Origin: Devosia sp.
GTDB taxonomy: Bacteria; Pseudomonadota; Alphaproteobacteria; Rhizobiales; Devosiaceae
Direction of reading: 5' to 3'
DNA: 64,000 nucleotides
Assembly: GCF_014860165.1 (NCBI RefSeq)
Contig: NZ_JACZKG010000017.1
Span: 28,159-92,158, forward strand
Under the pieces are notes generated by a model, which worked only from the letters and a program-made list of their open reading frames with translations, was not told where the DNA came from and ran no database searches. Positions 21,171 to 30,942 of the stretch are shown piece after piece (the stretch's first letter is position 1; each line of letters starts with the position of its first letter). The position numbers and the translations under genes were made by a program.

Positions 21171-22526
21171 TCAGGCGATGGCGCCCGCCACATGGGCCCG
21201 GCTCGCATCGGCCTGCCCCTCGTGACCCAGGCGATATTCAAGATCGGCCTCGCGCATGGCCTTGGCCAGGATGGCAACGACCTGATCGATGTCGTCGCTG
21301 GTATGGGAGGCCATAACCTGGAAGCGGAATCGGGCGCCGCCCTGCGGAACAGCGGGGTATTCAACTAGATTGGCGATGCCGCCCATGGCCATGAGGTGAC
21401 GGCTGGCAAACCGGCCGACGCCTTCGAGACCCAGCCGGACCGGGACGATGGGCGAGGGATCGCCCAGGGTCTCGAGGCCGGCGCGCGTCATCTCGGCGCG
21501 CAGGTGGAGGATGTTATCCATCAGCTTGCGGCGCAGCAGACGACCCTCTTCGGAGCGCACGATATCGAGGGCACAGAGCACGGTTGCGGCCTGCACCGGC
21601 GAGAGGGCGTTGGAGAAGGTGTGGGTGGCGCTGTAATATTTCAGATATTCGGCGGTGGCCCTGTCCCTGACGGCGATGAAGCCGCCATTGGAGGCGAAGG
21701 TCTTGGAGAAGCTGCCGATAATGATATCGGCCGCATCAAGGGCGTTCTGCAGGCCAAGGTGGCCGAGACCGTCTTCGCCCATGGAGCCCAGATCGTGGGC
21801 GCAGTCGACCAGCAGCGTGGCGTTGTAGGTGTCGCAGAGCGCGCGCATGGCCAGCAGGTCAGGCGTATCGGAATGCATCGAGAACAGGCTCTCGGTGATC
21901 ACCAGGATACCGTTGTCCTTGTCGCTGGCGCGGATGCGCTCGAGCTTGCGGGACATCGCCTCTAGGTTGAGGTGGCCGTGATAGTGGATATTGGGTGTGG
22001 CGGCCTTGGCGCCTTCCTGCAGGCAGGAATGGGCCAGGATATCCATGACGACATGATCGTTGGCGCGGACGAAGCCCTGCACCGAGCCGTAACCGGCGGC
22101 CCATCCGGTGGGATAGAGCACGATTTCCCGGCCGCCCAGGAACTGGGAGAGCCCCTGTTCGAGCAACAGGGAATTGGTGGTGTTGCCGAGCAGCGCTGCC
22201 GAGCCGGCGCTGTGGACGCCATATTCGTCGATGGCCTTGTGGGCCGCCGCCTTGATGGCGGGATGAGAGGACAGGCTCAGATAATCCTGGCTGGCGAAGT
22301 TGATGCCGGCGAAGGTGGCGCCGGTATCGCTCATGGCTTCGCAGCGGGCCTGTGGCGCGGTGGAGGTGGAGCGGGCATAGGGCCAGAGGTCGTGCTCGCG
22401 ACGCAGGTTCTGCCATTCGTAAAATCCGGCGACGCGACCGATCAGATCGGAACCGTGGGGGGAGCGGAAGTCACGCAGGCTGCCGGTCAGCGCACTCTCG
22501 GGAACCGAGTTGGTCTTGGTGGTCAT
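21171..22526 (-). CDS. alpha-oxoamine synthase family PLP enzyme, CqsA/LqsA- or SPT-like
   Basis: FASQDYLSLSSHPAIKAAAHKAIDEYGVHSAGSAALLGNT; LAHSCLQEGAKAATPN; LLVDCAHDLGSMGEDG; PLP-lysine motif IIGSFSKTFASNGGF. Confidence 0.88.
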   Translation of the reverse strand: MTTKTNSVPESALTGSLRDFRSPHGSDLIGRVAGFYEWQNLRREHDLWPYARSTSTAPQARCEAMSDTGATFAGINFASQDYLSLSSHPAIKAAAHKAIDEYGVHSAGSAALLGNTTNSLLLEQGLSQFLGGREIVLYPTGWAAGYGSVQGFVRANDHVVMDILAHSCLQEGAKAATPNIHYHGHLNLEAMSRKLERIRASDKDNGILVITESLFSMHSDTPDLLAMRALCDTYNATLLVDCAHDLGSMGEDGLGHLGLQNALDAADIIIGSFSKTFASNGGFIAVRDRATAEYLKYYSATHTFSNALSPVQAATVLCALDIVRSEEGRLLRRKLMDNILHLRAEMTRAGLETLGDPSPIVPVRLGLEGVGRFASRHLMAMGGIANLVEYPAVPQGGARFRFQVMASHTSDDIDQVVAILAKAMREADLEYRLGHEGQADASRAHVAGAIA

Positions 22527-22731
22527 GCACACTCTCCGGAAAGGACCCTGCCGCTCTCTCAGCGGGGCAAAGCTAATGTTGGCGCTCAAGTCGACTAACG
22601 ACCGCAGTTTATTATGGTTAGCCTTACCAGAGTACAATTCGAAGTTAAGGAAAGGCTAATTGTAGAAGTTTGTACCCCGTTGCGAAGCTGACTCATACGC
22701 AAAATTAAGCGCTGGACGACATCCTGCGTCC

Positions 22732-25131
22732 ATGAGCGCCATTCCGGGTTCGGGCCTGATTTCCCTGATAAACGGCTTTGTCGACCGCGCCATCGGTGCG
22801 GACGGCCTGACGCCGCGTGTCCGCGACAAGCTGCTGCGCCAGCAATTGGGTTCCGCGGCGCGGATGGCGCCGGCCATGCTGGCAGCCTCGCTGGTGGTTT
22901 CGACGGTGTTCCTGGCCCTGACCTGGCAGACGTCGCGCTTCTGGCCGATCCTCGCCGCAGTCTGCGCCATCATCATGATCGGAGCGCACGGCACCTATCT
23001 CGCATTTGCCAGGACGCCGAACCGGACAGAGGGGCCGCCTCGGGCTTCCGTCATTCGCACTATCGCCTATGCCGCGTTGCTGGGCAGTCTTTGGGGATTT
23101 GTGTTGTACCTGCTGCCGGTGGACCAGAGCCCCACCATGCGCGGTGCGGTGACTATCGGCGTCGGCGGGCTGGTTTGCGTCTCGACGATGGCGCTGGTCC
23201 ACTATCCGCAGGCCCTGGCGGCGTTTTTCATTCCACTCATCGTGGGGGCCCTGAGCACCGTGCTTAGCCTGGGCAGCCTGCCTGACATCTGGGTGCTTGG
23301 CACGCTGCTGATGGGCTTCACGCTCATCATGGTGGTGGTTACGCTCAACCATGCGGCTGCCTTTGCCAGCTATCGCGCCTCCGAAACGCTGGTCAGGGAA
23401 AAGAGCGAAATCATTGGCCTGCTGCTACGTGAGTTCGAGCAAAGCACCTCGGACTGGATCTGGGGATTTGATGCCGACGGCGCCATCAATCGCATGTCGG
23501 CCGGATTCACCATGGCAACCGGGGTGGCCGAGGAGGCATTGCGGGGTGCCGATTTCGTGCATTTCCTGCGCTGCATCACCCCACCTGATGACCCCCTAAT
23601 GTTGCATGTCGAAAGGGACGTGCAGAAGCGGCAGACCTTTCAGGACATCGAATTGCGGGTGATCGCTGACGGAAGGGAATGCTGGTGGGCCCTGACGGGC
23701 AAGCCGGCTTTCGACGAAGCGGGCAATTACCTGGGCTATGTCGGCACCGGCTCGGACGTGACCGAGCGCAAGGTCGCCGAGCGACGCATTACCATGCTGG
23801 CGCATCATGACCCGCTGACCGGCCTGCTCAACCGCACCAAGTTCACCGAACAACTGGGCAGTTGCGTCGCACGGCTGGAACGGCACGGAGCACCGTTCTC
23901 AGTGATGTTCCTCGACCTTGACCAGTTCAAGGCGGTCAATGACAGCCGGGGTCATCTGGCCGGCGACAAGGTGCTGGTGCAGATCGCCCGCCGCATCCAG
24001 GGGCTGGTGCGCGAAACCGACCTGGCCGCCCGGCTGGGTGGCGACGAATTCGCGATTATCCTGCCCAATGACAGCCATGCCGAGGGCCTTGGCCGGTTGG
24101 CGACGCGGCTGATTGAGGAGATCAAGCGCCCCATCGCTATCGAGGGCGACCAGGTAAGCGTCGGGGTGAGCATCGGGATCGCCATGGCCCCTGCCAACGG
24201 CAGGCTGGCCGATGAGATCCTGCGCAATGCCGATCTGGCGCTCTATCGCGCCAAGGCGGCCGGACGCTCGGTGTTTCGCTTCTTCGAAAGCCAGATGGAT
24301 TCGGAAGCTCAGGATCGGCGGCTGCTTGAGGGGGAGCTGCGCGAGGCGATTCAAAACGACGAACTGGTGCTGTTCTACCAGCCGCAGGTGTCGGCCGACG
24401 ACGCCACACCCACGGGCTTTGAAGCGCTGATCCGCTGGAATCACCCGGTTCGCGGCCTCATATTGCCGGCCGAGTTCATTCCGATCGCCGAGCATTCCAA
24501 CCTTATCGTCGATATCGGCGACTGGACGATCGTGGAGGCGTGCCGCGCGGCAGCCAGCTGGCCGGAGCAGCTGACGGTGGCGGTCAATCTATCGGCCAAG
24601 CATTTCCGCCGCTCGGACATCGCCATGGTGGTGAAACGTGCGCTGGCGGTGTCGGGGCTCGCCGCCCCGCGACTCGAAATCGAGATCACCGAAGGGCTGC
24701 TGATGGAGGATCCGGACGCGATAATCGGCAGGCTCGTGGAGATTCGGGACCTGGGCGTCACCATCGCCATGGACGACTTCGGCACTGGCTATTCGAGCCT
24801 CAGTCACCTGCTGAAGTTCCCCTTCGACAAGATCAAGATTGATCGCTCTTTCGTCGACGCCTCTGGTGACGACGAGGTGGCGCGCGACTTCCTCAAGGCG
24901 ATTGCATCGCTGGGCAAGACGCTCAAGCTGACGATCACCGCCGAGGGTGTCGAGACCAGGGCACAGGCTCAGTTCCTTGCCGGGATCGCCTGCCACCAGT
25001 TGCAGGGTTTCTATTTCTCGCAGCCGCTCGATCATGTCGCTTTGGCGGATTACCTGCTGACCCATGTCCCGCCGCTGGCCCCCGCCGTCAAGGCCGAGGC
25101 GGAAGCCAGGCTGTCGGCGCTGGCCGGGTAG
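22732..25131 (+). CDS. GGDEF/EAL (diguanylate cyclase/phosphodiesterase) protein with TM and PAS regions
   Basis: DLAARLGGDEFAIILP and GFEALIRWNHPVRG motifs both intact; DDFGTGYSSLSHL. Confidence 0.96.
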   Translation: MSAIPGSGLISLINGFVDRAIGADGLTPRVRDKLLRQQLGSAARMAPAMLAASLVVSTVFLALTWQTSRFWPILAAVCAIIMIGAHGTYLAFARTPNRTEGPPRASVIRTIAYAALLGSLWGFVLYLLPVDQSPTMRGAVTIGVGGLVCVSTMALVHYPQALAAFFIPLIVGALSTVLSLGSLPDIWVLGTLLMGFTLIMVVVTLNHAAAFASYRASETLVREKSEIIGLLLREFEQSTSDWIWGFDADGAINRMSAGFTMATGVAEEALRGADFVHFLRCITPPDDPLMLHVERDVQKRQTFQDIELRVIADGRECWWALTGKPAFDEAGNYLGYVGTGSDVTERKVAERRITMLAHHDPLTGLLNRTKFTEQLGSCVARLERHGAPFSVMFLDLDQFKAVNDSRGHLAGDKVLVQIARRIQGLVRETDLAARLGGDEFAIILPNDSHAEGLGRLATRLIEEIKRPIAIEGDQVSVGVSIGIAMAPANGRLADEILRNADLALYRAKAAGRSVFRFFESQMDSEAQDRRLLEGELREAIQNDELVLFYQPQVSADDATPTGFEALIRWNHPVRGLILPAEFIPIAEHSNLIVDIGDWTIVEACRAAASWPEQLTVAVNLSAKHFRRSDIAMVVKRALAVSGLAAPRLEIEITEGLLMEDPDAIIGRLVEIRDLGVTIAMDDFGTGYSSLSHLLKFPFDKIKIDRSFVDASGDDEVARDFLKAIASLGKTLKLTITAEGVETRAQAQFLAGIACHQLQGFYFSQPLDHVALADYLLTHVPPLAPAVKAEAEARLSALAG

Positions 25132-25137
25132 GGGCCG

Positions 25138-26280
25138 TCAGTCTTCCAGCAGATACGCGCCTGCGCGGGTGGGCAGCACCTCGGTGCCGACAATCTTGGC
25201 GATGCTGGCGCCCCGAACGACGTATTTGCCCATGACCCGCGAGAGCACGAAGCCGTCGGTTCCCGCCAGGATCGGCCGACGGGCCATATAGGCCTCGGAC
25301 CCATCCATCGCGATGAGATCGGCAATGGGCTGGCCTTTCTGCACCCGGGCGCCGAGTTCGACGCGGTAGGCCAGGAGCCCAGGCGCGTCGACCCGCAGCA
25401 CTTCGGTCGCCTCGAACGGCGTTGGACCGGGTGCGGAGGCCGGACGCGCGCCGGGATCGGCCGCGATGAGGCCCCGAGCGGCAAAGAAGCCGAAGAGCCC
25501 GGCCGCGTCCTCCTCGCCGATGGCGTCGAAGCTGTCGGCGCGGCCGCGATATTCGAGTGTGGCGGTCTCGGCGCCTGACGGAATGGGATGGTCGGGATGG
25601 GCCAGGCGCGCCTTGCGATAGAGGGTGGGCAGCACCTCGTCGAAGGAACCGCCGCCACTGTCCTCGGCGGTGAGTGTTGCCGCGACGCCCATCCAGTCGG
25701 CGAGGTCCTGCAGGCCCGGCATCAGCTCGGGCGAGGTGAAGATGTGCTTGAGGCTGTCGTCGTCGCAGTGGAGATCAAGCACGATGTCCGCGGCGGCTGC
25801 CGATCTGAGCACGAGCAGGCGCAACTGCTGGATCGCCGTGCGCGGCTGCTGCATGTCGATCCAGGCGGCGACGGCGGCGCGGATGATGGCGATGTTGGCT
25901 CTGCCATCGCCGGTCAGCTTGCCGGCGATGGAGTCCGCCACCTGCGGGTAGAGATCGGGCCAGCGGCGGTTGTAGTTGATGCCTGTTTCGATGTCGTAGC
26001 GGCCGATGTGATGGCGCAACGTGTAATTGCCCAGGCCCAGCGGGTTCACCGAGGGGAAGATGGTGAAATGCGCTCGCAACTGGCCGGCGGCATCAGCATC
26101 GCGCAATCGCGGCAGCAGGTGATGCAGCGCCATGGTGCCGGGCTGCTCGTCGGCATGCAGCGCTGCCTGCAGGTGGATGCGCGTTTCGGCATCGTCCGGG
26201 CCGATAGTGTACCAATAGAGCTTGGTCGTGGTGCCGGGCGTATCGCCGATGAGGTTGGTGTGGTGCAGTTGGAAGGTCAT
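25138..26280 (-). CDS. succinylglutamate desuccinylase/aspartoacylase family deacylase
   Basis: HLQAALHADEQPGTMALHHLLPRL; VLDLHCDDDSLKHIFTSPE; ORF-track start at 26460 is upstream of MTFQLHHTNLIGDTPG. Confidence 0.85.
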   Translation of the reverse strand: MTFQLHHTNLIGDTPGTTTKLYWYTIGPDDAETRIHLQAALHADEQPGTMALHHLLPRLRDADAAGQLRAHFTIFPSVNPLGLGNYTLRHHIGRYDIETGINYNRRWPDLYPQVADSIAGKLTGDGRANIAIIRAAVAAWIDMQQPRTAIQQLRLLVLRSAAAADIVLDLHCDDDSLKHIFTSPELMPGLQDLADWMGVAATLTAEDSGGGSFDEVLPTLYRKARLAHPDHPIPSGAETATLEYRGRADSFDAIGEEDAAGLFGFFAARGLIAADPGARPASAPGPTPFEATEVLRVDAPGLLAYRVELGARVQKGQPIADLIAMDGSEAYMARRPILAGTDGFVLSRVMGKYVVRGASIAKIVGTEVLPTRAGAYLLED

Positions 26281-26287
26281 GGGTTCC

Positions 26288-26575
26288 TCAGGCAAGGCTC
26301 GCCAGTTTGTCGGCCATGGTCTGGGCCTTGTCGTTGCGGGTCGAGAACGACATGGTGCAGAAGATGCGTTCGACGCCCATGTCGTGCAGGCGGGCGCAGC
26401 AGGCCTCGATGCAGGCCGTGACGGCGGCCATTTCGCCTTCGATATTGGTGCCGTTGGCATGCATGTGATGGCTGAGCCCCGAGGCGTCGATGATGTCCCG
26501 TACTTCCCTTATATAACCGGATACGGACGGGCCGACGCCCATGGGGACGATGCACAGATCGGCGATGATCTTCAT
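26288..26575 (-). CDS. MTH1187 family thiamine-binding protein
   Basis: MKIIADLCIVPMGVGPSVSGYIREVRDIIDASGLSHHMHANGTNIEGE. Confidence 0.85.
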   Translation of the reverse strand: MKIIADLCIVPMGVGPSVSGYIREVRDIIDASGLSHHMHANGTNIEGEMAAVTACIEACCARLHDMGVERIFCTMSFSTRNDKAQTMADKLASLA

Positions 26576-26583
26576 GGTGTTCC

Positions 26584-27318
26584 TCAGCGCAGCCATTTGG
26601 GGGCGAAGCGCATGCCCGGCGCGGCTGGCATGTGACGCATCAGGCGTCGATAGACCAGACCGAACAGGAAGAAAACCACCAGCGAGACGGCGAGGAACCA
26701 CAGCGCCGCGACCGAGAAATGCAGGAAGGCATTGTAGTCGCGCTCGAACAGGTCCTTGGCCGTGATCATCAGGTCCCGCTGGTTGCCGATGACGGGCAGG
26801 GCGAAATAGACGATGGCCGTGGCGTGGAACAGGAACACGACCTCATTGGTATAGGCGGGCCAGGCCAGGCGGATGAGATTGGGCCAGACCACGTGGCGGA
26901 ACTGCTGCGCCCTGGACATGCCGTAGGCACGGGCGGCCTCCACCTCGCCGCGCGGCACGGCACGCAGCGCGCCATAGAAGATTTCGGCGGTGTAGGCGCC
27001 GGTGTTGAGGGTCAGCACCAGCGGGCCGATGAACAGCGGGTGCAGCACGAACCAGGAAATGCCCCATGGCTTCCACACGGCGACGTTGAACGACAAAGCC
27101 AGCGAATAGAGCATGAAGAACTGGATGAAGAGCGGCGACCCGCGGAAGGCGTAGATATAGCCGCGGCTGAGCCTTGATATCAGCGGATTGGGCGATGCCT
27201 TGCCCAGCGCCAGGGCCACTGCGAAGACGAAGCCGAGCGGAATGGAGGCGGCGGCGAAATAGACGTTGAACACGGCCGCGGGCGCGAAGAGGGCGATTTC
27301 CTGGAGCAGGCGATCCAT
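26584..27318 (-). CDS. amino acid ABC transporter permease (HisM-like)
   Basis: Membrane protein with EVEAARAYGMSRAQQFRHVVWPNLIRLAWP. Confidence 0.93.
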   Translation of the reverse strand: MDRLLQEIALFAPAAVFNVYFAAASIPLGFVFAVALALGKASPNPLISRLSRGYIYAFRGSPLFIQFFMLYSLALSFNVAVWKPWGISWFVLHPLFIGPLVLTLNTGAYTAEIFYGALRAVPRGEVEAARAYGMSRAQQFRHVVWPNLIRLAWPAYTNEVVFLFHATAIVYFALPVIGNQRDLMITAKDLFERDYNAFLHFSVAALWFLAVSLVVFFLFGLVYRRLMRHMPAAPGMRFAPKWLR

Positions 27319-28130
27319 CAGTGGCGCACCTCGCTCAGGATGCCACGGCCGGCGCGGCGCATGATGGCCTCGAAGACCCGCTCGGACAGCAGTGTCACGA
27401 GGATGTAGAAGACAAACAGGACCAGATAGTAGCGCCAGCGCCAATCGTCATGCACGAGACCCACCGTGGGCAGGAAATTGGGGGCGCCAAGCCGGTCGGC
27501 CCACAGCACGATATCGGCGATCTGCAGCAGCGAGAGCAGCGATGTCGCCTTGATGATCAGCATCCAGACATTGGAGAGGCCGGGCAGGGCATAGACCCAC
27601 ATCTGGCGGATATGGATGCGCCACAGGAGCTGGCTCGCCGACATGCCATAGGCGCGGGCGGCCTCCAATTGCCCCTTGGGCACCGAGCGCAGCGCGCCGT
27701 GGATGACATTGGTGGCGAAAGCGCCATAGACCAGGCCCAGCGAGACCGAGGCGAGGACGAGGTATTCGGGCGTGCCGAGGAACCAGTTGGCTTCCTTGCA
27801 GGGCGGCCAGGCAGCCGACTGCGCAGCGAGCATCTCTGGCGTGCAGACCTGGCCGGCGATGAACCACTCGACCGCCTGCTCGAAGGCCAGCGGGAAGAAC
27901 AGGAAGAACAGCACATCGGGCACGCCGCGCACGATCGAGGAATAGACCGTGCCGATCAGGCGCAGCGGCAGGAACCGCGAATTCTTGAGGGTGGCGCCGA
28001 GCAGGCCGAAAATGACGGCCAGGGTGCCGCCAAAGACGGCGGCAAAGATGGTGAACTGGAAGCTCGCATACCAGGTGAGATGCTTGCCATTGGTGATGTA
28101 GCTCAGCCAGAAGGCCAGGTCTTCGCTCAT
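27318..28130 (-). CDS. amino acid ABC transporter permease (HisQ-like)
   Basis: GQLEAARAYGMSASQLLWRIHIRQMWVYALPGLSN; ATGA overlap with next gene. Confidence 0.93.
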   Translation of the reverse strand: MSEDLAFWLSYITNGKHLTWYASFQFTIFAAVFGGTLAVIFGLLGATLKNSRFLPLRLIGTVYSSIVRGVPDVLFFLFFPLAFEQAVEWFIAGQVCTPEMLAAQSAAWPPCKEANWFLGTPEYLVLASVSLGLVYGAFATNVIHGALRSVPKGQLEAARAYGMSASQLLWRIHIRQMWVYALPGLSNVWMLIIKATSLLSLLQIADIVLWADRLGAPNFLPTVGLVHDDWRWRYYLVLFVFYILVTLLSERVFEAIMRRAGRGILSEVRH

Positions 28131-28150
28131 GGAGTCCAGCCGCTGGATAT

Positions 28151-28292
28151 CCTTCTCCCCTTACGGGAGAAGGTGCCCCGAAGGGGCGGATGAGGGGGTG
28201 GGGTAGAACCGTCCGATTGCATATGCAGTGCCGATCCCCTCACCCGTCTTGCGCTAGGCGCGATCTCCCCGCTCCCGCCAGGGGAGAGGGGA
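28151..28292. repeat. intergenic palindromic repeat pair (ccttctccccttacgggagaagg ... inverted copy)
   Basis: Self-complementary blocks 28151-28205 and 28234-28292 between ABC genes. Confidence 0.65.
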
Positions 28293-28315
28293 GACCGAGC
28301 GTGTGAAGGCTTGGC

Positions 28316-29068
28316 TTACTCAGCGAAATACGGCCCGCGGCCTTCGAACCACTGCGCGATCAGCTTGTCGACGGTGCCGTCCTTCTTGAGAGCCGTCAGG
28401 GCGTCATCGAACTTGGTCTTGAGTTCGGCTTCGTCCTTGCGCAGGCCCGCGCCGACGCCATTGCCGATCATCACGTCTTCGCCGACGAATTCGAGGGCGC
28501 CGCTGGACGCGGCGACCACGGGCTCGAGATAGGCGCCATCGGCCAGGATGGTGTCGAGGTTGCCGCCTGCCAGGTCGGCCATGGCCTGGTCGGCAGTGCC
28601 GAAGGAGACCACGGTGTTGGTCGCGCCGAGATTTTCCTCGGCATAGGCGGCCTGGATGGTGCCGCCCTGAACGCCGACCCGCTTGCCTTCGAGGGCCGAC
28701 GGGTCAATGCCGGCGCCGGCAGCGGCGACGAACTTGGACGGATCGGGCGGGAAGTAGTTCTGGGTGAAGTCGATGGTTTCGAGACGCTCGTCGGTGATCG
28801 ACATGCCGGCCATGATCACGTCGTAGTTGCCCGCGAGCAGGTTGGGGATGATCGAGTCCCAGTCATTGGTGATCACTTCGCAGGTAAGGCCGGCCTGGGC
28901 GCAGATGGCGGCCGCCAGGTCGATCTCGAAGCCAGCGGGCTCGCCCGCATCGTTGAGGAAGTTCCAGGGCGCATAGGCGCCTTCGGTAGCGATGCGCACG
29001 GTTTCCTGTGCCTGGGTCGCGGCGCCGAGGGCCAGGGTGGCCACTGCCGCGAGGATGAGCTTCTTCAT
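28316..29068 (-). CDS. amino acid ABC transporter substrate-binding protein (HisJ-like)
   Basis: Signal peptide; VRIATEGAYAPWNFLNDAGEPAGFEIDLAAAICAQAGLTCE. Confidence 0.95.
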   Translation of the reverse strand: MKKLILAAVATLALGAATQAQETVRIATEGAYAPWNFLNDAGEPAGFEIDLAAAICAQAGLTCEVITNDWDSIIPNLLAGNYDVIMAGMSITDERLETIDFTQNYFPPDPSKFVAAAGAGIDPSALEGKRVGVQGGTIQAAYAEENLGATNTVVSFGTADQAMADLAGGNLDTILADGAYLEPVVAASSGALEFVGEDVMIGNGVGAGLRKDEAELKTKFDDALTALKKDGTVDKLIAQWFEGRGPYFAE

Positions 29069-29134
29069 CTGTTTCTCCGTTCGTTGTTCTTGTCGTTGCG
29101 CCCGTTTCCCGGGACTTGATCCAGCGTCGCCCGC

Positions 29135-29938
29135 CTATTGGTGGCTGGCGGCGTTTAGGAATTGCTTGAGGCGGGCCGATTTGGTGGCGCCGAAAACCTG
29201 CTCGGGCGGGCCTTCTTCCTCGATCATGCCCTGATGCAGGAAGATGACGCGGTCGCTGACCGAGCGGGCGAAATCCATGTCATGGGTCACCAGCACCATG
29301 GTCCGGCCCTCGTCGGCGAGAATCTTGATGACGCGCAGCACCTCCACCTCGAGTTCCGGGTCTAGCGCCGAGGTGGGTTCGTCAAACAGCATGACGCGCG
29401 GATTGATGCAGAGGGCGCGGGCAATGGCCGCGCGCTGCTGCTGGCCACCCGACAGCTGGGCGGGATAGGCGTCGGCCTTTTCGCGGATGCCGACCTTGGC
29501 CAGCATGGCGAGCGCCTCCTGCTGCACCTCGCCGCGGTCGCGCTTCTGCACGATGAGCGGCGCCTCCATGACGTTTTCGAGAATGGTCAGGTGGGCCCAC
29601 AGGTTGAAGCTCTGGAACACCATGCCCAGTTCGGAGCGGATGCGGCGGATCTGGTTTTCGTCGCCGATCTGGCGGTGGGGCGCGGTGCCGCGCAGCTTGA
29701 TCTCCTCGCCGTCGATGGCGACGGTGCCGCTATCGGGCACTTCGAGCATGTTGATGCAGCGCAGCAGGGTGGACTTGCCCGAGCCCGAAGACCCGATCAG
29801 CGACACCACCTCGCCTTCGCTGGCGGAGAAGGAAATGCCCTTGAGCACTTCCAGCTGGCCGAAAGATTTGTGCAAGTCGCGGATTGCCACGACAGGCCAC
29901 TTTTCCGCGCTGGCGGCAGCAGCTTGCGCCATATTCAC
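29135..29938 (-). CDS. amino acid ABC transporter ATP-binding protein (HisP-like)
   Basis: Walker [44 protein letters not shown]. Confidence 0.96.
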   Translation of the reverse strand: MNMAQAAAASAEKWPVVAIRDLHKSFGQLEVLKGISFSASEGEVVSLIGSSGSGKSTLLRCINMLEVPDSGTVAIDGEEIKLRGTAPHRQIGDENQIRRIRSELGMVFQSFNLWAHLTILENVMEAPLIVQKRDRGEVQQEALAMLAKVGIREKADAYPAQLSGGQQQRAAIARALCINPRVMLFDEPTSALDPELEVEVLRVIKILADEGRTMVLVTHDMDFARSVSDRVIFLHQGMIEEEGPPEQVFGATKSARLKQFLNAASHQ

Positions 29939-30141
29939 CCTTTGCCCGCCGAGGCGGGCGCCTTCCTGATCGGGGACTGCCCTTTTTTGAGGCTGGCAAT
30001 CCTTACCGCCGTCAAGAAAAGCAAAAGCTGGGGAGATAGCAAGCGGAAAGAAACTCCGAGTGGCTTGCGTTCCCAGCTTCTGTGGTGCGCCAGCCGTAAT
30101 TGGCTGCGCTATGGTGCGCAGTGCAAAAGGGTGTCAAGTCG

Positions 30142-30942
30142 ATGTTCTTCATAGTCTCCAAGGTCTTCTGGGTGCTGGTGCAGCCGGTCAGCCTGACGTT
30201 CCTGCTGTGCCTGTTCGGTTGGGTTCTGGTCGCTTTCGGTCGCAGGCGGCTCGGGCTCTTGGCGGGCGCACTGGCGCTCCTGATCCTTGGGGTGAGCGCC
30301 TTCACAACGGCAGGGGTCATGGCGATCCGGCCGCTTGAGGAGCGTTTCGCGCGACCGGCCACCATGCCCCGGGACGTGTCCACGATCATCATGCTGGGTG
30401 GGGCGACATCCGGCCGTGTCAGCACCAGGCGGCAGGTCGCCGAGTTAACCGAGGCGGGCGATCGGCTGACCGAGACGCTGCGTCTGGCGCAGCTTTACCC
30501 ACAGGCACGTATCGTGCTGAGCGGCGGTTCTGGCCTGATGGTCGACGATGGCGAGTCCGAGGCCTTGACGGCACGGCGGTTCTTCATCGGTCTGGGGGTC
30601 GAGCCCTCGCGGCTGGTGCTGGAGGGGGAGTCGCGCAACACCGACGAGAATGCCGAAAATACGCTAGCCATGCTGGGCGAGGTGACGGGCAATGTGATGC
30701 TGGTGACATCGGCATTCCACATGCCCCGGTCCGTCGGCATCTTCCGCACGTCCGGCCTTGAGGTTATCGCCTGGCCTACCGACTATCGGAGCACGGGCGC
30801 GGAATCCTTCGGCCTTGACGTGGTCAATCCGGCGGTGAACGTGGTGACGACCAGCGTGGCGATGAAGGAGTGGATCGGGCTGGCGGTCTACCACTGGACC
30901 GGGCGGATCGACGAGCTGCTGCCCGCTCAGCTCTCGAACTGA
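30142..30942 (+). CDS. YdcF family (DUF218) protein
   Basis: Two N-terminal TM helices; IIMLGGATSGR; RIVLSGGSG; ESRNTDENAENTLAM; LVTSAFHMPRSVGIFR. Confidence 0.92.
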   Translation: MFFIVSKVFWVLVQPVSLTFLLCLFGWVLVAFGRRRLGLLAGALALLILGVSAFTTAGVMAIRPLEERFARPATMPRDVSTIIMLGGATSGRVSTRRQVAELTEAGDRLTETLRLAQLYPQARIVLSGGSGLMVDDGESEALTARRFFIGLGVEPSRLVLEGESRNTDENAENTLAMLGEVTGNVMLVTSAFHMPRSVGIFRTSGLEVIAWPTDYRSTGAESFGLDVVNPAVNVVTTSVAMKEWIGLAVYHWTGRIDELLPAQLSN

